A DNA stretch of 64,000 nucleotides from Leifsonia sp. PS1209 (GCF_012317045.1 NZ_CP051154.1:2108001-2172000), one strand, 5' to 3'; numbered from the stretch's first letter, positions 1-9,184 are shown. A program made the numbers and translations. The notes: generated by a model not told the origin, from the letters alone.

Positions 1-824
1 CCGTCCTGCTCCTGCCGTGATGCGCCCTCCGGGATGTAGTCCTCGATGAACGGGACAGCCGAGGCCGACACCTCGATGGTCACCAGCAGGTCGTCCTCCG
101 TGCCCTCGAACAGGGTCTCCGGGAGGGTGACGTCGCCCGGCCGGTAGGTGATCGGCTGGTCGGTGGCCCGCAGGTCGTCGATGCGGTCGAGCCGGAAGGT
201 GCGGATCGCGGTGCGGAGGTGGTCCCAGCCGCGCAGGTACCAGTCCTGGTCGATGGACTCGATGCGCAGCGGGTCGACCCTGCGACGCTCCCGCTCACCG
301 CGGGAATTCAGGTAGTCGAAATCAAGCTGCGTGCCGCCGGCCACCGCATCCCGGATCACGGCGAGCGTGGCGTCGGTCTCCGAGCCGGCGACCGCCACCT
401 GGCTGGGCGCGGCGGAGGCACCGCGGGCGAGCTTGGCCATCAGCGAGCCGATCACATCGCGGTCGGCGTTCTCCGGGAGAGCCGAAAGGTACTGCAGCCC
501 GGCGATCAGCGCGGCGGCCTCCCGCGCGGAGAACCGCGGGGAGTCGTCGATGGCCACCTGGTGGGTGAGGACGATCTGGTCGTTGTCCTCGAAGTCGTCC
601 CAGGCGATGTCGAACAGGTCGCCCGGCTGGTACTGGTTGGTCTCCCCCGGCACGCCCGAGACGGCGATCAGCCGGACGGCGTCGCGCAGCTGCGCCTTCT
701 CGACGCCGAAGTGCTCCGCCGCCTCCGCGACGCTCACCCTGTCCCTGTCCATCAGGTACGGCACGAGGGCGAGCAGGAAGGCCAGCTTGTCCTGCGCCTG
801 CATGGGCTTGCGGCGCTCAGCCAC
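1..824 (-). CDS. pafC: WYL-domain regulator PafC, 3' end off the window
   Basis: Partial: about 274 codons are visible and the C-terminus lies left of base 1. I chose the GTG at 824, which overlaps the pafB stop by 8 nt (GTGGCTGA) and so suggests translational coupling. The N-terminal part reads as a winged-helix-like region. A WYL module follows, with text such as DFDYLNSRGERERRRVDPLRIE and WYLRGWDHLRTAIRTFRLDRI. In mycobacteria PafB and PafC together activate DNA-damage genes independently of LexA. That role here is inferred from family and gene order. An alternative start is the ATG at 803. Confidence 0.88.
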   Translation of the reverse strand, partial: MAERRKPMQAQDKLAFLLALVPYLMDRDRVSVAEAAEHFGVEKAQLRDAVRLIAVSGVPGETNQYQPGDLFDIAWDDFEDNDQIVLTHQVAIDDSPRFSAREAAALIAGLQYLSALPENADRDVIGSLMAKLARGASAAPSQVAVAGSETDATLAVIRDAVAGGTQLDFDYLNSRGERERRRVDPLRIESIDQDWYLRGWDHLRTAIRTFRLDRIDDLRATDQPITYRPGDVTLPETLFEGTEDDLLVTIEVSASAVPFIEDYIPEGASRQEQD

Positions 825-1845
825 GGTCGTTCCTCTCGTGGGCGGCCGCCGTGGCGACGAGACGGTCGCGCACGGCGTCGCGCAGCGCATCCGGAGCGAG
901 CACCAGCACCTCCGGGCCGAAGCTCGCGAGCTGGTCGGCCAGGATGTTGATGTCGGAGTAGTTGACGGTGAGCACGAACGACTCGCCGTCGCCCTTCGTC
1001 GGGACGGCGTCGCCGTAGCGCTTGCCGAGTCGCGTGGCCGCGTCCGTTCCCGCCGTCACCTCGATGGTCGCGACGTTGGCCTGCCAGATGCTCTCCAGGT
1101 CGGCCAGGGCCTTCGCGGCGAAATCGGAGCCCTCCGGCTCGAAGGTGCGGGCCGTGACCTTGACCGGTCCGACCATCCGCGAGAGCAGGAAGGTGCGCGA
1201 GCCGTGCGCATCCTGGTCGATGCCCTGCAGGTGCCACCGGCCCTGGTGCTGCACCAGGGCGAGCGGCGCGACCGTCCTGGTCCTGGATGCGCTCTCCCCC
1301 GGCTTGAGGTAGGGGAACTGCACGATGGCGTTGCGTTCGAGTGCCTGGCTCAGCGGGTCGAAGGCGCTGTCCCTCGCCCGCAGCCGTGGCGCGTATCCGA
1401 CGATCGGGTCGTTGGCCTCCACGCCGAGCGAACGCAGCTTCATCAGCGCCCTGCGGGACTCGCCGGACAGCGAGCCCTCCTTCCAGACCGTGGCGGCCAG
1501 TCCGAGCAGCGTGATCTCCTGCGGGGAGAACGTCACGTCGGCCGGAAGGTCGTATGCCCCCTTGGGAATGCGATAGCGCAGCAGCTGATTGTTTCCGGAG
1601 TCGCCCGGGGACTCCACGGTCTCGAGCGGGACGCCGAGCTCGCGGATGTCGTCTTTGTCGCGCTCGAACTGCCGCTCCAGGCTGCTGTTGTCACCGTGGG
1701 TGACGAAGCGCTGGCGGTAGCCCTGCACGGTCGAGAGGATCTCGTTCTTGGTCAGACCCGTCTCGGTCGCGAGCAGCGCGAGCACGAGGCTGAACAGCCG
1801 CTCTTCGACCGGCACACGGGAGGGCGAAGACGAGGACGGAGGCAC
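817..1845 (-). CDS. pafB: WYL-domain transcriptional regulator PafB
   Basis: 342 aa from a GTG start. The N-terminal helix-turn-helix begins VPVEERLFSLVLALLATETGLTKNEIL, typical of PafB. The WYL part lies around residues 160-240 (FPYLKPGE, RWHLQGIDQDAHGSRTFLLSR), with a WCX-like C-terminal domain after it. It is the first half of the pafBC pair. In known actinobacteria the pair forms a complex that activates recA and other repair genes after DNA damage. It lies 17 bp downstream of the FKBP lipoprotein gene, the usual order next to proteasome loci. The exact start among several GTGs near the N-terminus is uncertain. Confidence 0.92.
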   Translation of the reverse strand: MPPSSSSPSRVPVEERLFSLVLALLATETGLTKNEILSTVQGYRQRFVTHGDNSSLERQFERDKDDIRELGVPLETVESPGDSGNNQLLRYRIPKGAYDLPADVTFSPQEITLLGLAATVWKEGSLSGESRRALMKLRSLGVEANDPIVGYAPRLRARDSAFDPLSQALERNAIVQFPYLKPGESASRTRTVAPLALVQHQGRWHLQGIDQDAHGSRTFLLSRMVGPVKVTARTFEPEGSDFAAKALADLESIWQANVATIEVTAGTDAATRLGKRYGDAVPTKGDGESFVLTVNYSDINILADQLASFGPEVLVLAPDALRDAVRDRLVATAAAHERNDRG

Positions 1846-1862
1846 CCGTCCATCCTAATCGG

Positions 1863-2768
1863 CTAGCGCACTCCGAGGATGTCGACGACCCACGCTGCTG
1901 CCGGGATGCTGGAGTCCTTGGGCGTCTCGACGACCACCTGCGAGCCCACCTTCTGGCCGACGAGTTCCTTGAGCATCGCCTGCGGGAGGGCCTGGTTGGC
2001 GCTGGACTGACCGGACGCCATCGCCACGAGGTCGGGCGCGCCGTTCTGCCAGGTGCTGAACACGACGTTCTTGGCATCCCAGCCGACGGCCGTGTAGTGC
2101 AGGACGACGGTGCTGTCCTTCTTCACGGTCGCGCCGTCTCCGGCCTTCAGCGTCTCGCTGCGGACGGCCGTGGGGGCCGAGCCGGACGGGATGGTGATGC
2201 CGGGCTGGCCGGTGGGTGCGAGGACCACGGTCGGGAAGCCGGAGACCGACGGGCGCACGGCGCCGTCCGCCTTGGGCAGGAACGCGCCGACCAGGTCGAT
2301 CACGGCGACGACCGAGCTGGTTGCGCCGTCGGAGCCGCTGTCTTTCGGGGCGATCGCGATGGCGATGCGCGAGCCGACGGTGGCGCACTGCAACCCGTCG
2401 TTGATGCCGGGGATGTTCGTGGCGCCCACCGGGATGAGGGTCGGCTCGGACTTCGAGTACGAGCTCGCGCTGCCGGTCGCCCCGGTCTCGCCGTCGAGCA
2501 GCGTGTACTGGATCTCGACCATCTGGCCCTTGCGGACCTGCTCGCCGCTACCGTCGATGAGCGTGGTGCTCTGCGAGGTCTTGGTGTCGATCGGCGTCGG
2601 GAAGCTCACCTTCGGCTTCGAGCCGAGCTTTCCGGTCGCGGTGATGAGGTTGGATGCCGTACCCGGCTTGAGCGCGGTGTCGCAGTTCGCGTTCGGGTCT
2701 GACGAGCATCCCGTCAGCGTGACGGCCAGCAGTCCTGCTGCTACGACGAGTGCGGTAGCTCTGCGCAC
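1863..2768 (-). CDS. Lipoprotein with two FKBP-like peptidyl-prolyl isomerase modules
   Basis: 301 aa from a GTG preceded by GAGGA. A short lipoprotein signal ends in the lipobox LTGC, with Cys21 as the predicted lipidation site, so it should sit on the outer face of the membrane. Two FKBP-like modules are visible. One begins near VRKGQMVEIQYTLLDG. The better conserved one is C-terminal and runs from VKKDSTVVLHYTAVGW to AAAWVVDILGVR. It would catalyse cis-trans proline isomerisation of exported proteins. The actinobacterial gene normally sits between pafA and pafB. Here its upstream neighbour is trmI. Confidence 0.88.
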   Translation of the reverse strand: MRRATALVVAAGLLAVTLTGCSSDPNANCDTALKPGTASNLITATGKLGSKPKVSFPTPIDTKTSQSTTLIDGSGEQVRKGQMVEIQYTLLDGETGATGSASSYSKSEPTLIPVGATNIPGINDGLQCATVGSRIAIAIAPKDSGSDGATSSVVAVIDLVGAFLPKADGAVRPSVSGFPTVVLAPTGQPGITIPSGSAPTAVRSETLKAGDGATVKKDSTVVLHYTAVGWDAKNVVFSTWQNGAPDLVAMASGQSSANQALPQAMLKELVGQKVGSQVVVETPKDSSIPAAAWVVDILGVR

Positions 2769-2831
2769 GAGTCCTCTTTCGGTGCGATCGGTGGGATTCC
2801 GGACGACACGATGGTCGCCCGGCTCCCCATG

Positions 2832-3893
2832 CTAGTTGATGGTGGAGTCGTCCTCGTGCGCGGCGTCTTCCGCCGCTTCCGCGGAGCGGGCCTTCGCCAG
2901 CTCGGCGCTCGCGGCCGCCGCCCTGACCCGCTTGCGCAGGCTCTTCGGGCTCGACTGCCGCTCTCCGAGCGCTCCGGGCGTCCAGGCCTCGACGTCGTCG
3001 TCGCTGTAGTCGCTCTTGGACGGGCGGCGCTTCAGCTCGGGCAGGACGGAGCCGGGGGCGAGACGGCGCGCCGTGATGAGGAAGCCGGTGTGGCCGATCA
3101 TCCGGTGGTCAGGGCGCACGGCGAGTCCTTCGACGTGCCAGCCGCGCACCATCGTCTCGCTCGACTGCGGGTGCGTGTAGTCGCCGGAGGCGCGGATCGC
3201 CTCGGCGACGCGGGACAGCTGGGTGACCGTCGCGATGTAGCAGAGCAGCACGCCGCCCGGCTTGAGCGCGGCGGTGACCTCGTCGAGGCACTCCCACGGG
3301 GCGAGCATGTCGAGGACGACGCGGTCGACGCTCTGGTCGGTCACCGCATCCGGGAGCGCGTCCTGGAGGTCGCCGACGGTGACGGTCCAGTTCTCCGGGT
3401 CGTGGCCGAGGAAGGTGGCCGCGTTGGCGCGCGCCACGTCGGCGAACTCGTCCCTGCGCTCGAACGACCGCAGCGTGCCGGTGGGTCCGATGGCGCGCAG
3501 CAGCCAGAGCGAGAGGGCGCCGGAGCCGACGCCGGCCTCGACGACGTTCGCGCCGGGGAAGATGTCGGCGAGCGACAGGATCTGGGCGGCGTCCTTCGGG
3601 TAGATGATCGCGGCGCCACGCGGCATCGACATGACGAAGTCGCTGAGCAGCGGGCGGAGCGCGAGGTGCTCGACGCCGACGTTGTTGGTCACGACTGAAC
3701 CGTCGGGCAGGCCGATGATGGTGTCGTGCTCCAGGATGCCGCGGTGGGTGTGGAAGACCTTGCCCGGCTCGAGCGTGATGGTGTTGAGCTTGCCCTTCGG
3801 CCCCGTCAGCTGCACGCGGTCGCCCGCGCGGAACGGGCCGCTGTTCTGCGGCTGCGGCGCGTAGGTCGGCTGCGTGGTCGTCTCGTCGCTCAC
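2832..3893 (-). CDS. trmI: tRNA (adenine-58-N1)-methyltransferase TrmI
   Basis: 353 aa from a GTG. An N-terminal beta domain (FRAGDRVQLTGPKGKLNTITLEPG) is followed by a Rossmann methyltransferase fold. The SAM loop is VVEAGVGSGALSLWLL near residues 137-152, and RVVLDMLAPWE carries the second motif. The family methylates A58 in the tRNA T-loop. The charged tail from about residue 290 (KRRPSKSDYSDDDVEAW onward) is a common actinobacterial extension. The start overlaps the HAD gene stop in a GTGA, so the two are probably co-translated. Confidence 0.93.
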   Translation of the reverse strand: MSDETTTQPTYAPQPQNSGPFRAGDRVQLTGPKGKLNTITLEPGKVFHTHRGILEHDTIIGLPDGSVVTNNVGVEHLALRPLLSDFVMSMPRGAAIIYPKDAAQILSLADIFPGANVVEAGVGSGALSLWLLRAIGPTGTLRSFERRDEFADVARANAATFLGHDPENWTVTVGDLQDALPDAVTDQSVDRVVLDMLAPWECLDEVTAALKPGGVLLCYIATVTQLSRVAEAIRASGDYTHPQSSETMVRGWHVEGLAVRPDHRMIGHTGFLITARRLAPGSVLPELKRRPSKSDYSDDDVEAWTPGALGERQSSPKSLRKRVRAAAASAELAKARSAEAAEDAAHEDDSTIN

Positions 3894-4576
3894 AGGAGCG
3901 CTCCCTTCGCTGCGGCGACGGCCGCGATGTCGTCGGCGGTCTTGCCGTCGAGGGTGTCCCAGATGGTGTGCTGATCGCTCTCCGGGATGGCGACCATGTG
4001 CGGCACCCCGATGGTGGCCGCACCGGAGGCGACGGCGGAGCTGAGCCCGACCAGCGAGTCCTCGATGGCCACCGCATCCACCGGGTCGACGCCCAGCAGC
4101 TCAGCGGCGCGCAGGTACGGCTCGGGATGCGGCTTCGGCTCGGTGACCTCGTCGCCGCTGACGATCACGTCGAACGCCTCGAACGGGATGTGCGCGACGA
4201 TCTGCTCCGCCATCCGGCGCACGGACATGGTGACGAGGGCGGTCGGGATGCCGCGCTCACGCAGGTCGGCGAGCAGTTCCCGCGCGCCGGGACGCCACGG
4301 AACGCCGTCGCTGTCGAGCTTCTCCTGCACCCGGTTGGTGAGCCACTGCACGATCTCGTCCGCGGGCATGTCGACGCCGTGCGCGCGCAGGATCTCGGCG
4401 GAGTTCCAGAGGCCGAGGCCCACCATCTGCAGGCCGTCCTCGTGCGTCCAGACGCCGCCGAACGAGGAGACGAGCTCCACTTCGGAGGCCATCCAGTACG
4501 GTTCGGTGTCGACGAGGGTGCCGTCCATGTCCCAGAAAACGGCGGCCGGCGGGCTCGGAGGAGTCAGTGAGGTCAC
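3890..4576 (-). CDS. HAD-superfamily phosphatase, beta-phosphoglucomutase-like
   Basis: About 228 aa if the GTG at 4576 is used. A TTG at 4585 would add three residues. HAD motif I is FWDMDGTLVDTEPYW with both catalytic aspartates. Motif II is TALVTMS. Motifs III/IV are KPHPEPYLRAAELLG and AIEDSLVGLSSAVASGA. The cap domain is helical (subclass I). The substrate cannot be read from sequence; small phosphorylated sugars are typical. The gene heads the HAD-trmI pair and is divergent from the PAC2 gene. Confidence 0.9.
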   Translation of the reverse strand: MTSLTPPSPPAAVFWDMDGTLVDTEPYWMASEVELVSSFGGVWTHEDGLQMVGLGLWNSAEILRAHGVDMPADEIVQWLTNRVQEKLDSDGVPWRPGARELLADLRERGIPTALVTMSVRRMAEQIVAHIPFEAFDVIVSGDEVTEPKPHPEPYLRAAELLGVDPVDAVAIEDSLVGLSSAVASGAATIGVPHMVAIPESDQHTIWDTLDGKTADDIAAVAAAKGALL

Positions 4577-4664
4577 GGGCCACAAGCCTACCGGTGACCG
4601 GCGGGCCTATCCTGGATGGATGGCGTCCGCACGGTCGCTTGGAGAGGACAGAGGTACATCCACT

Positions 4665-5606
4665 GTGACTGACGGAAACGACTTCCTCGGCGGCCGCATC
4701 CTGGTCGTCGCCTTCGAGGGCTGGAACGACGCCGGAGAGGCAGCGAGCGGCGCCGTCAAGACGCTGAAGGACGTGCTCGACGTCGTGCCCATCTCCGAGG
4801 TCGATCCAGAGCTCTACTTCGACTTCCAGTTCAACCGGCCCGTCGTGACCGACGACGACGGGCACCGCCACCTCGTCTGGCCCTCGGCCGTGATGTACGG
4901 GCCTGCGCATCCCGGTGCTGCCGCCCACGACCTGGCGGGCGACCTCGCCGCCGACGCTGTGCGGGTGAGCGGCGACAACGTCGGCAACATCTACCTTCTG
5001 CTGGGCACGGAGCCGTCGCGCAGCTGGAAGAGTTTCACCGCCGAGATCCTGGATGCGGCCCTCGCGTCGGACATCGGCGTGATCGTCTTCCTCGGCGCGA
5101 TGCTGGCCGACGTGCCGCACACCCGCCCGATCTCGATCTTCGCGTCGAGCGAGAACGCCGCCGTGCGCGCCGAGCTGTCGATCGAGCGCTCCACCTACGA
5201 GGGCCCTGTCGGCATCCTGAGCGCCATCGCGGAGGGCGCGGAGGCGGTCGGCATCCCGACGGTGACGATCTGGGCGTCGGTCCCGCACTACGTGCACAAC
5301 GCGCCGAGTCCCAAGGCGATGCTGGCGCTCATCGACAAGCTCGAAGAGCTGGTGGATGTGACCATCCCGCGCGGCACGCTGGTCGACGAGGCTGCGGCGT
5401 GGGAGGCGGGCATCGACGCACTCGCGGCCGACGACGACGAGATGGCCGCGTACATCGAGCAGCTGGAGCAGGCGCGCGACACGGTCGACTCCCCCGAGGC
5501 GAGCGGCGAGGCGATCGCGCAGGAGTTCGAGCGCTACCTCCGCCGCCGCGGAGACGGCCGCGACGGCCAGGCCGGCGGACGCCCCGACGAGCCCTGGCGC
5601 TCCTGA
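4665..5606 (+). CDS. PAC2-family protein
   Basis: 313 aa from the GTG at 4665, about 10 nt after AGAGG. An in-frame ATG at 4620 is the alternative. The sequence (ILVVAFEGWNDAGEAASGAVKTL near the start; GAMLADVPHTRP; ISIFASS) matches the PAC2 family, named after a eukaryotic proteasome-assembly chaperone. Its bacterial function is not established. It stands alone, divergent from the HAD gene and convergent with uppP. Its presence beside a locus apparently lacking proteasome genes argues against a proteasome role here. Confidence 0.88.
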   Translation: MTDGNDFLGGRILVVAFEGWNDAGEAASGAVKTLKDVLDVVPISEVDPELYFDFQFNRPVVTDDDGHRHLVWPSAVMYGPAHPGAAAHDLAGDLAADAVRVSGDNVGNIYLLLGTEPSRSWKSFTAEILDAALASDIGVIVFLGAMLADVPHTRPISIFASSENAAVRAELSIERSTYEGPVGILSAIAEGAEAVGIPTVTIWASVPHYVHNAPSPKAMLALIDKLEELVDVTIPRGTLVDEAAAWEAGIDALAADDDEMAAYIEQLEQARDTVDSPEASGEAIAQEFERYLRRRGDGRDGQAGGRPDEPWRS

Positions 5607-5622
5607 CCCACCCCACAGCCCC

Positions 5623-5694
5623 AAGCCATCGAGCCGGGACTTGTGTACGCCCACACTCGGCGTGTCGCGTGCATAAGTCCCGGCTCGATTGCTT
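5623..5694. repeat. Long inverted repeat between convergent genes
   Basis: ATCGAGCCGGGACTT at 5628-5642 is perfectly repeated in inverse at 5675-5689. One mismatch lets the stem grow to about 20 bp (5623-5642 with 5675-5694). The 32-bp centre contains a smaller ACAC/GTGT pairing. It lies in the 108-bp gap between the PAC2 gene stop and the uppP stop. It could be a bidirectional terminator, although no T-tract follows, or a member of a dispersed palindromic repeat family. Confidence 0.75.
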
Positions 5695-5714
5695 CGGAGC
5701 GCGGGGACCGCGGG

Positions 5715-6578
5715 TCAGGCGGTCAGCACTCCGGTGGAGAGCAGGACGATGAGGAGCGCGCCGAGCGCGATCCGGTAGATCACGAACGGCAGGAAGCTGC
5801 GTCGTGAGATGTAGCCCATGAAGAACGCGATCACCACGAGGCCGACCACGAACGCCACGATGGTCGCCGCGGCGGTCTCCGCCGGGCCGAACACCTCGAC
5901 GGTGCAGGTGTGCGCCGCGGCCAGCGCCTCCGTGCACGGCTCCTTGATGGCCTTGTAGAGCTGGTAGAAACCACTGCCGAACACCGCGGGGATCGCCAGC
6001 AGGAACGAGTATCGCGCCGCCGCCCGCCGCTGGTAGCCCATGAACAGCCCGGCCGTGATCGTGCCGCCGGAGCGGGAGACGCCCGGGATGAGCGCGAGCG
6101 CCTGCGCGAGGCCGAAGATGATGCCGTGACCCCAGGTGAGCTCCTTGAGCCGCCTGGTCTTGCTGCCGACGTAGTCCGCGATCCCGAGCAGGATGCCGAA
6201 CACGATCAGCGTGACGGCCACGATCCAGAGCGAGCGGAACGTGGTCTCGATCGCGTCCTGGAAGAACAGGCCGAGCACGACGATCGGCACGCTGCCGAGG
6301 ATGACCAGCCAGCCCATCCGTGCATCCGGGTCGTTGCGCGGAACCTTGCCGAACAGCGAACGGAACCACTGCCCGATGATCCGGACGATGTCCTTCCAGA
6401 AGTACAGCAGCACCGCCGCCTCTGTGCCCAGCTGGATGATCGCGGTGAACCGGGCGCCGGGGTCGCCGCCCGTGCCGAGCAGTTCACCGACGATCCGGAT
6501 GTGCGCGCTCGACGAGATCGGGAGGAACTCGGTGAGCCCCTGGACGAGACCCAGGATGAGGGCGTTGATGAATTCCAT
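5715..6578 (-). CDS. uppP: Undecaprenyl-diphosphatase UppP (BacA)
   Basis: 287 aa, all membrane helices, starting at the ATG at 6578. Both family signatures are present: the N-terminal [13 protein letters not shown] and the central [14 protein letters not shown]. The enzyme dephosphorylates undecaprenyl diphosphate at the outer membrane face to recycle the lipid carrier for cell-wall synthesis. Overproduction is known to confer bacitracin resistance. The gene is followed on the minus strand by the large inverted repeat at 5623-5694. The length is normal for the family. Confidence 0.96.
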   Translation of the reverse strand: MEFINALILGLVQGLTEFLPISSSAHIRIVGELLGTGGDPGARFTAIIQLGTEAAVLLYFWKDIVRIIGQWFRSLFGKVPRNDPDARMGWLVILGSVPIVVLGLFFQDAIETTFRSLWIVAVTLIVFGILLGIADYVGSKTRRLKELTWGHGIIFGLAQALALIPGVSRSGGTITAGLFMGYQRRAAARYSFLLAIPAVFGSGFYQLYKAIKEPCTEALAAAHTCTVEVFGPAETAAATIVAFVVGLVVIAFFMGYISRRSFLPFVIYRIALGALLIVLLSTGVLTA

Positions 6579-6614
6579 GCGGTGCTTTCGGTGCTGACGT
6601 GAGGCGGGGAACGG

Positions 6615-7928
6615 TCAGTAGCTGCGGAGGAGGTCGCGCAGCACGGACCTGCCAAACACTAGCGCGTCGAGGGGGACGCGCTCGTCGACGCCGTGGAACA
6701 TCCCGGGGAAGTCGAGCTCCTTCGGCAGCTGCAGGGGTGCGAAGCCGTATCCGGTGATCCCGAGCTTGCTCAGCGCCTTGTTGTCCGTTCCGCCGGAGAG
6801 CAGATACGGCAGCACGGGCGCGCCGGGGTCGTGCTCGCCGATGGTGGAGACGATCGCGTCGATCAGCGGGCCGCCGAACGCGGCCTCCAGGCCGACGTCG
6901 CGGTGCATGATCCTGATCTCGATGTCGTCGCCGACGATCTCCTGCACCTGGGCGAGCACGGCGTCCTCCTCGCCGGGCAGCGTGCGGATGTCGATGAGCG
7001 CCTCCGCCGTGTCCGGGATGACGTTGTGCTTGTATCCGGCGTCGAGGAGCGTCGGGTTCGTGGTGGTGCGGAGGGTCGCCAGGATGAACCCGGCGGCGGT
7101 GCCCGTGCGCAGCACGACCTCGTCCGGCCCGACCTGCTCCGGGTCGATGTCCAGGATGCGCGAGACCTCGGCCAGCAGCTGCGTGGTGGTATCGGTGAGC
7201 TGGATGGGCCACTCGCGGCGGCCGATGGCGACCACGGCCTCCGCGAGCCTGGTGATCGCGTTGTCCCGCACTAGGCGGGAGCCGTGGGATGCGCGGCCGC
7301 GGGCGATCAGCTTGATCCAGACGAGCGACTTCTCCCCCGTCTGCATCAGGTATGCGCGCTGGCCGTCGAGGTCGATCGAGTATCCGCCGACCTCGCTGAT
7401 GGCCTCCGTCGCTCCGGCGAACAGTTCGGGGTGGTTGTCGACGAGGAAGTGCGAGCCGCGTCGTCCTCCGTCCTCCTCGTCGGCGAAGAACGCCACGACG
7501 AGGTCGCGCTCCGGCTGCTCCCCCGCTGCGAGCAGATCGCCGACAGCGGTGAGGATCATCGCATCCATGTTCTTCATGTCGACGGCGCCGCGACCCCAGA
7601 GCAGGCCGTCCTTGATGACGCCGCCAAACGGGTCGACCGACCAGTTGCGCGGGTCGGCGGGCACGACGTCGAGGTGGCCGTGCACGACGAGCGCCGGCTT
7701 GTCCGCGTTGCGGCCGGGCACGCGTGCGACGACGCTGGTGCGGCCGGGGTCGGAGTCGAACAGCTGCGGCTCCAGGCCCATCCCGCGGAGGCGGGCCTCC
7801 ACGTACTCCGCGGCATCCGTCTCGCCGTTCGACTTCCCCTCACCGTAGTTGGTGGTGTCGAAGCGGATCAGATCGCGCGCGATGATGGCCGTCTCGTCCA
7901 GCTGCTCGTCGCTCAGGGCATCCGTCAT
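6615..7928 (-). CDS. M20 family metallopeptidase, probable dipeptidase
   Basis: 437 aa from the ATG at 7928 (MTDALSDEQLDETAIIARDLIRFDTTN). The frame stays open far upstream, but that part runs through the tRNA gene and is not coding. M20 metal-ligand motifs are visible: PALVVHGHLDVVPA, GRGAVDMKNMDA, AFFADEEDGG, and a late HGVDERVPLDAL. These fit a two-zinc exopeptidase or deacylase; the substrate is unknown. It lies 36 bp upstream of uppP in the same direction. Confidence 0.93.
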   Translation of the reverse strand: MTDALSDEQLDETAIIARDLIRFDTTNYGEGKSNGETDAAEYVEARLRGMGLEPQLFDSDPGRTSVVARVPGRNADKPALVVHGHLDVVPADPRNWSVDPFGGVIKDGLLWGRGAVDMKNMDAMILTAVGDLLAAGEQPERDLVVAFFADEEDGGRRGSHFLVDNHPELFAGATEAISEVGGYSIDLDGQRAYLMQTGEKSLVWIKLIARGRASHGSRLVRDNAITRLAEAVVAIGRREWPIQLTDTTTQLLAEVSRILDIDPEQVGPDEVVLRTGTAAGFILATLRTTTNPTLLDAGYKHNVIPDTAEALIDIRTLPGEEDAVLAQVQEIVGDDIEIRIMHRDVGLEAAFGGPLIDAIVSTIGEHDPGAPVLPYLLSGGTDNKALSKLGITGYGFAPLQLPKELDFPGMFHGVDERVPLDALVFGRSVLRDLLRSY

Positions 7929-8073
7929 ACGCCCAACGCTACCGGCGCTTCCGGCCGTCGCCAACGCGGAGCGCGACGCCACGCCCGGGATGCTCGGCCA
8001 GGTCGAGCATGTGCTTGCAGACGTGCTAATGTCTTTCTTCGGCGGCCGGTTCGGTCGCTGGAATGAAACACCT

Positions 8074-8158
8074 GTCCGGGTGGCGGAAATGGCAGACGCG
8101 CTAGCTTGAGGTGCTAGTGCCCGTATAGGGCGTGGGGGTTCAAGTCCCCCCTCGGACA
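8074..8158 (+). tRNA. tRNA-Leu (anticodon GAG)
   Basis: A type II tRNA. The acceptor arms GTCCGGG and CTCGGAC pair with one G-U. The anticodon stem is CTAGC/GCTAG around the loop TTGAGGT, giving GAG, which reads CUC and CUU. A long variable arm GCCC-GTATA-GGGC and a T-arm GGGGGTTCAAGTCCCCC follow. The discriminator base is A. CCA is not encoded, since CAC follows. A strong terminator lies immediately downstream. Confidence 0.97.
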
Positions 8159-8165
8159 CACAGAG

Positions 8166-8192
8166 AAACCCCGGTCGAAAGACCGGGGTTTT
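8166..8192 (+). terminator. Rho-independent terminator after tRNA-Leu
   Basis: A perfect stem AAACCCCGGTC / GACCGGGGTTT with a GAAA tetraloop, running into TTTT. It begins 7 bp after the tRNA end. Confidence 0.92.
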
Positions 8193-8241
8193 CGTCATTT
8201 CACGGGGCAGAACGGCCGCCGTGCGGATTACTGTTGCCGCT

Positions 8242-9183
8242 ATGCCGGACTCCCCCTCCTCATCGAGCCTCCTCACGGTCGTCATCGCGTTCGGCGCGAA
8301 CGTCGTCGTCGCCGTCGCGAAGACCATCGCGGCGGTGCTCACCGGATCGGCCTCGATGGTCGCCGAGGCCGCGCACTCCTGGGCAGATGCGGGCAATGAG
8401 GTGTTCCTGCTGCAGGCGGAGCGCTCGGCGTCCCGGCCGCGCGACTCGGCGCATCCGGGTGGGTACGGGCGCGAGGCGTATGTGTGGTCGCTGTTCGCGG
8501 CGGTCGGACTGTTCACGGCGGGCGCCGTGGTGTCGATCACGCACGGCGTCTCGGAGCTGGGCGCGACCGACCGCGGCGCGGACTACGCCGTCGCGTATGT
8601 CGTGCTCGCTGTCTCGTTCGTGTTCGAGGGGTTCTCGTTCGTGCAGTCGTACCGGCAGGCGCGCCGGGGCGCGGACGAGCGAAGCATCGGGACGCTCTCG
8701 CACGTGTTCCGCACGTCGAACCCGACGCTGCGCGCGGTGTTCTTCGAGGACGCCGCCGCGCTGATCGGTCTGCTGATCGCCTTCCTCGGCCTGCTGCTGC
8801 ACGAGCTGACCGGGAACGCGGTGTACGACGCGCTGGGCTCCATCCTGGTCGGCGTGCTGCTCGCCGTCGTCGCGCTCGTGCTGATCGACAGGAACCGGCG
8901 CTTCCTGCTCGGCGAGCAGGGCTCCGACCAGGCGACGCAGGCCGTGCTCGCTGCCCTGCTCGCGCATCCCGAGGTGGAGACGGTGACGTACCTGCACCTG
9001 GAGTACGTGGGGCCGGAGCGCATCTACGTGGTCGCCGCCGTCGATCTGGTCGGAAACGATCGCGAGTCGGACGTGGCCGCCGACCTCGTCGCCATCGGCG
9101 GGGCGCTGGAGGCGGACCCGCACGTCGCAGAGGCGATCCTCACCCTGTCCCGGCCGGGGGCGACGCCGCTCGTCCCGCACTGA
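8242..9183 (+). CDS. Cation diffusion facilitator (CDF) transporter
   Basis: 313 aa from the ATG at 8242; a GTG at 8221 is in frame but less likely. About six membrane helices are seen. The metal site in helix 2 is AAHSWADAGNE (HxxxD) and that in helix 5 is FFEDAAALIG. The cytoplasmic C-terminal domain lies near residues 220-313 (VETVTYLHLEYVGPERIYVVAAVDL). Family members export Zn, Mn, Fe or Co in exchange for protons; the metal cannot be told. No clear Shine-Dalgarno precedes the start. Confidence 0.92.
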   Translation: MPDSPSSSSLLTVVIAFGANVVVAVAKTIAAVLTGSASMVAEAAHSWADAGNEVFLLQAERSASRPRDSAHPGGYGREAYVWSLFAAVGLFTAGAVVSITHGVSELGATDRGADYAVAYVVLAVSFVFEGFSFVQSYRQARRGADERSIGTLSHVFRTSNPTLRAVFFEDAAALIGLLIAFLGLLLHELTGNAVYDALGSILVGVLLAVVALVLIDRNRRFLLGEQGSDQATQAVLAALLAHPEVETVTYLHLEYVGPERIYVVAAVDLVGNDRESDVAADLVAIGGALEADPHVAEAILTLSRPGATPLVPH

Positions 9184-9184
9184 G

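Noticed and set aside
6615-8540. A 641-aa version of the M20 peptidase
   Set aside because: The extra N-terminus would be encoded through the tRNA-Leu gene and its terminator; the ATG at 7928 gives a normal-length protein.
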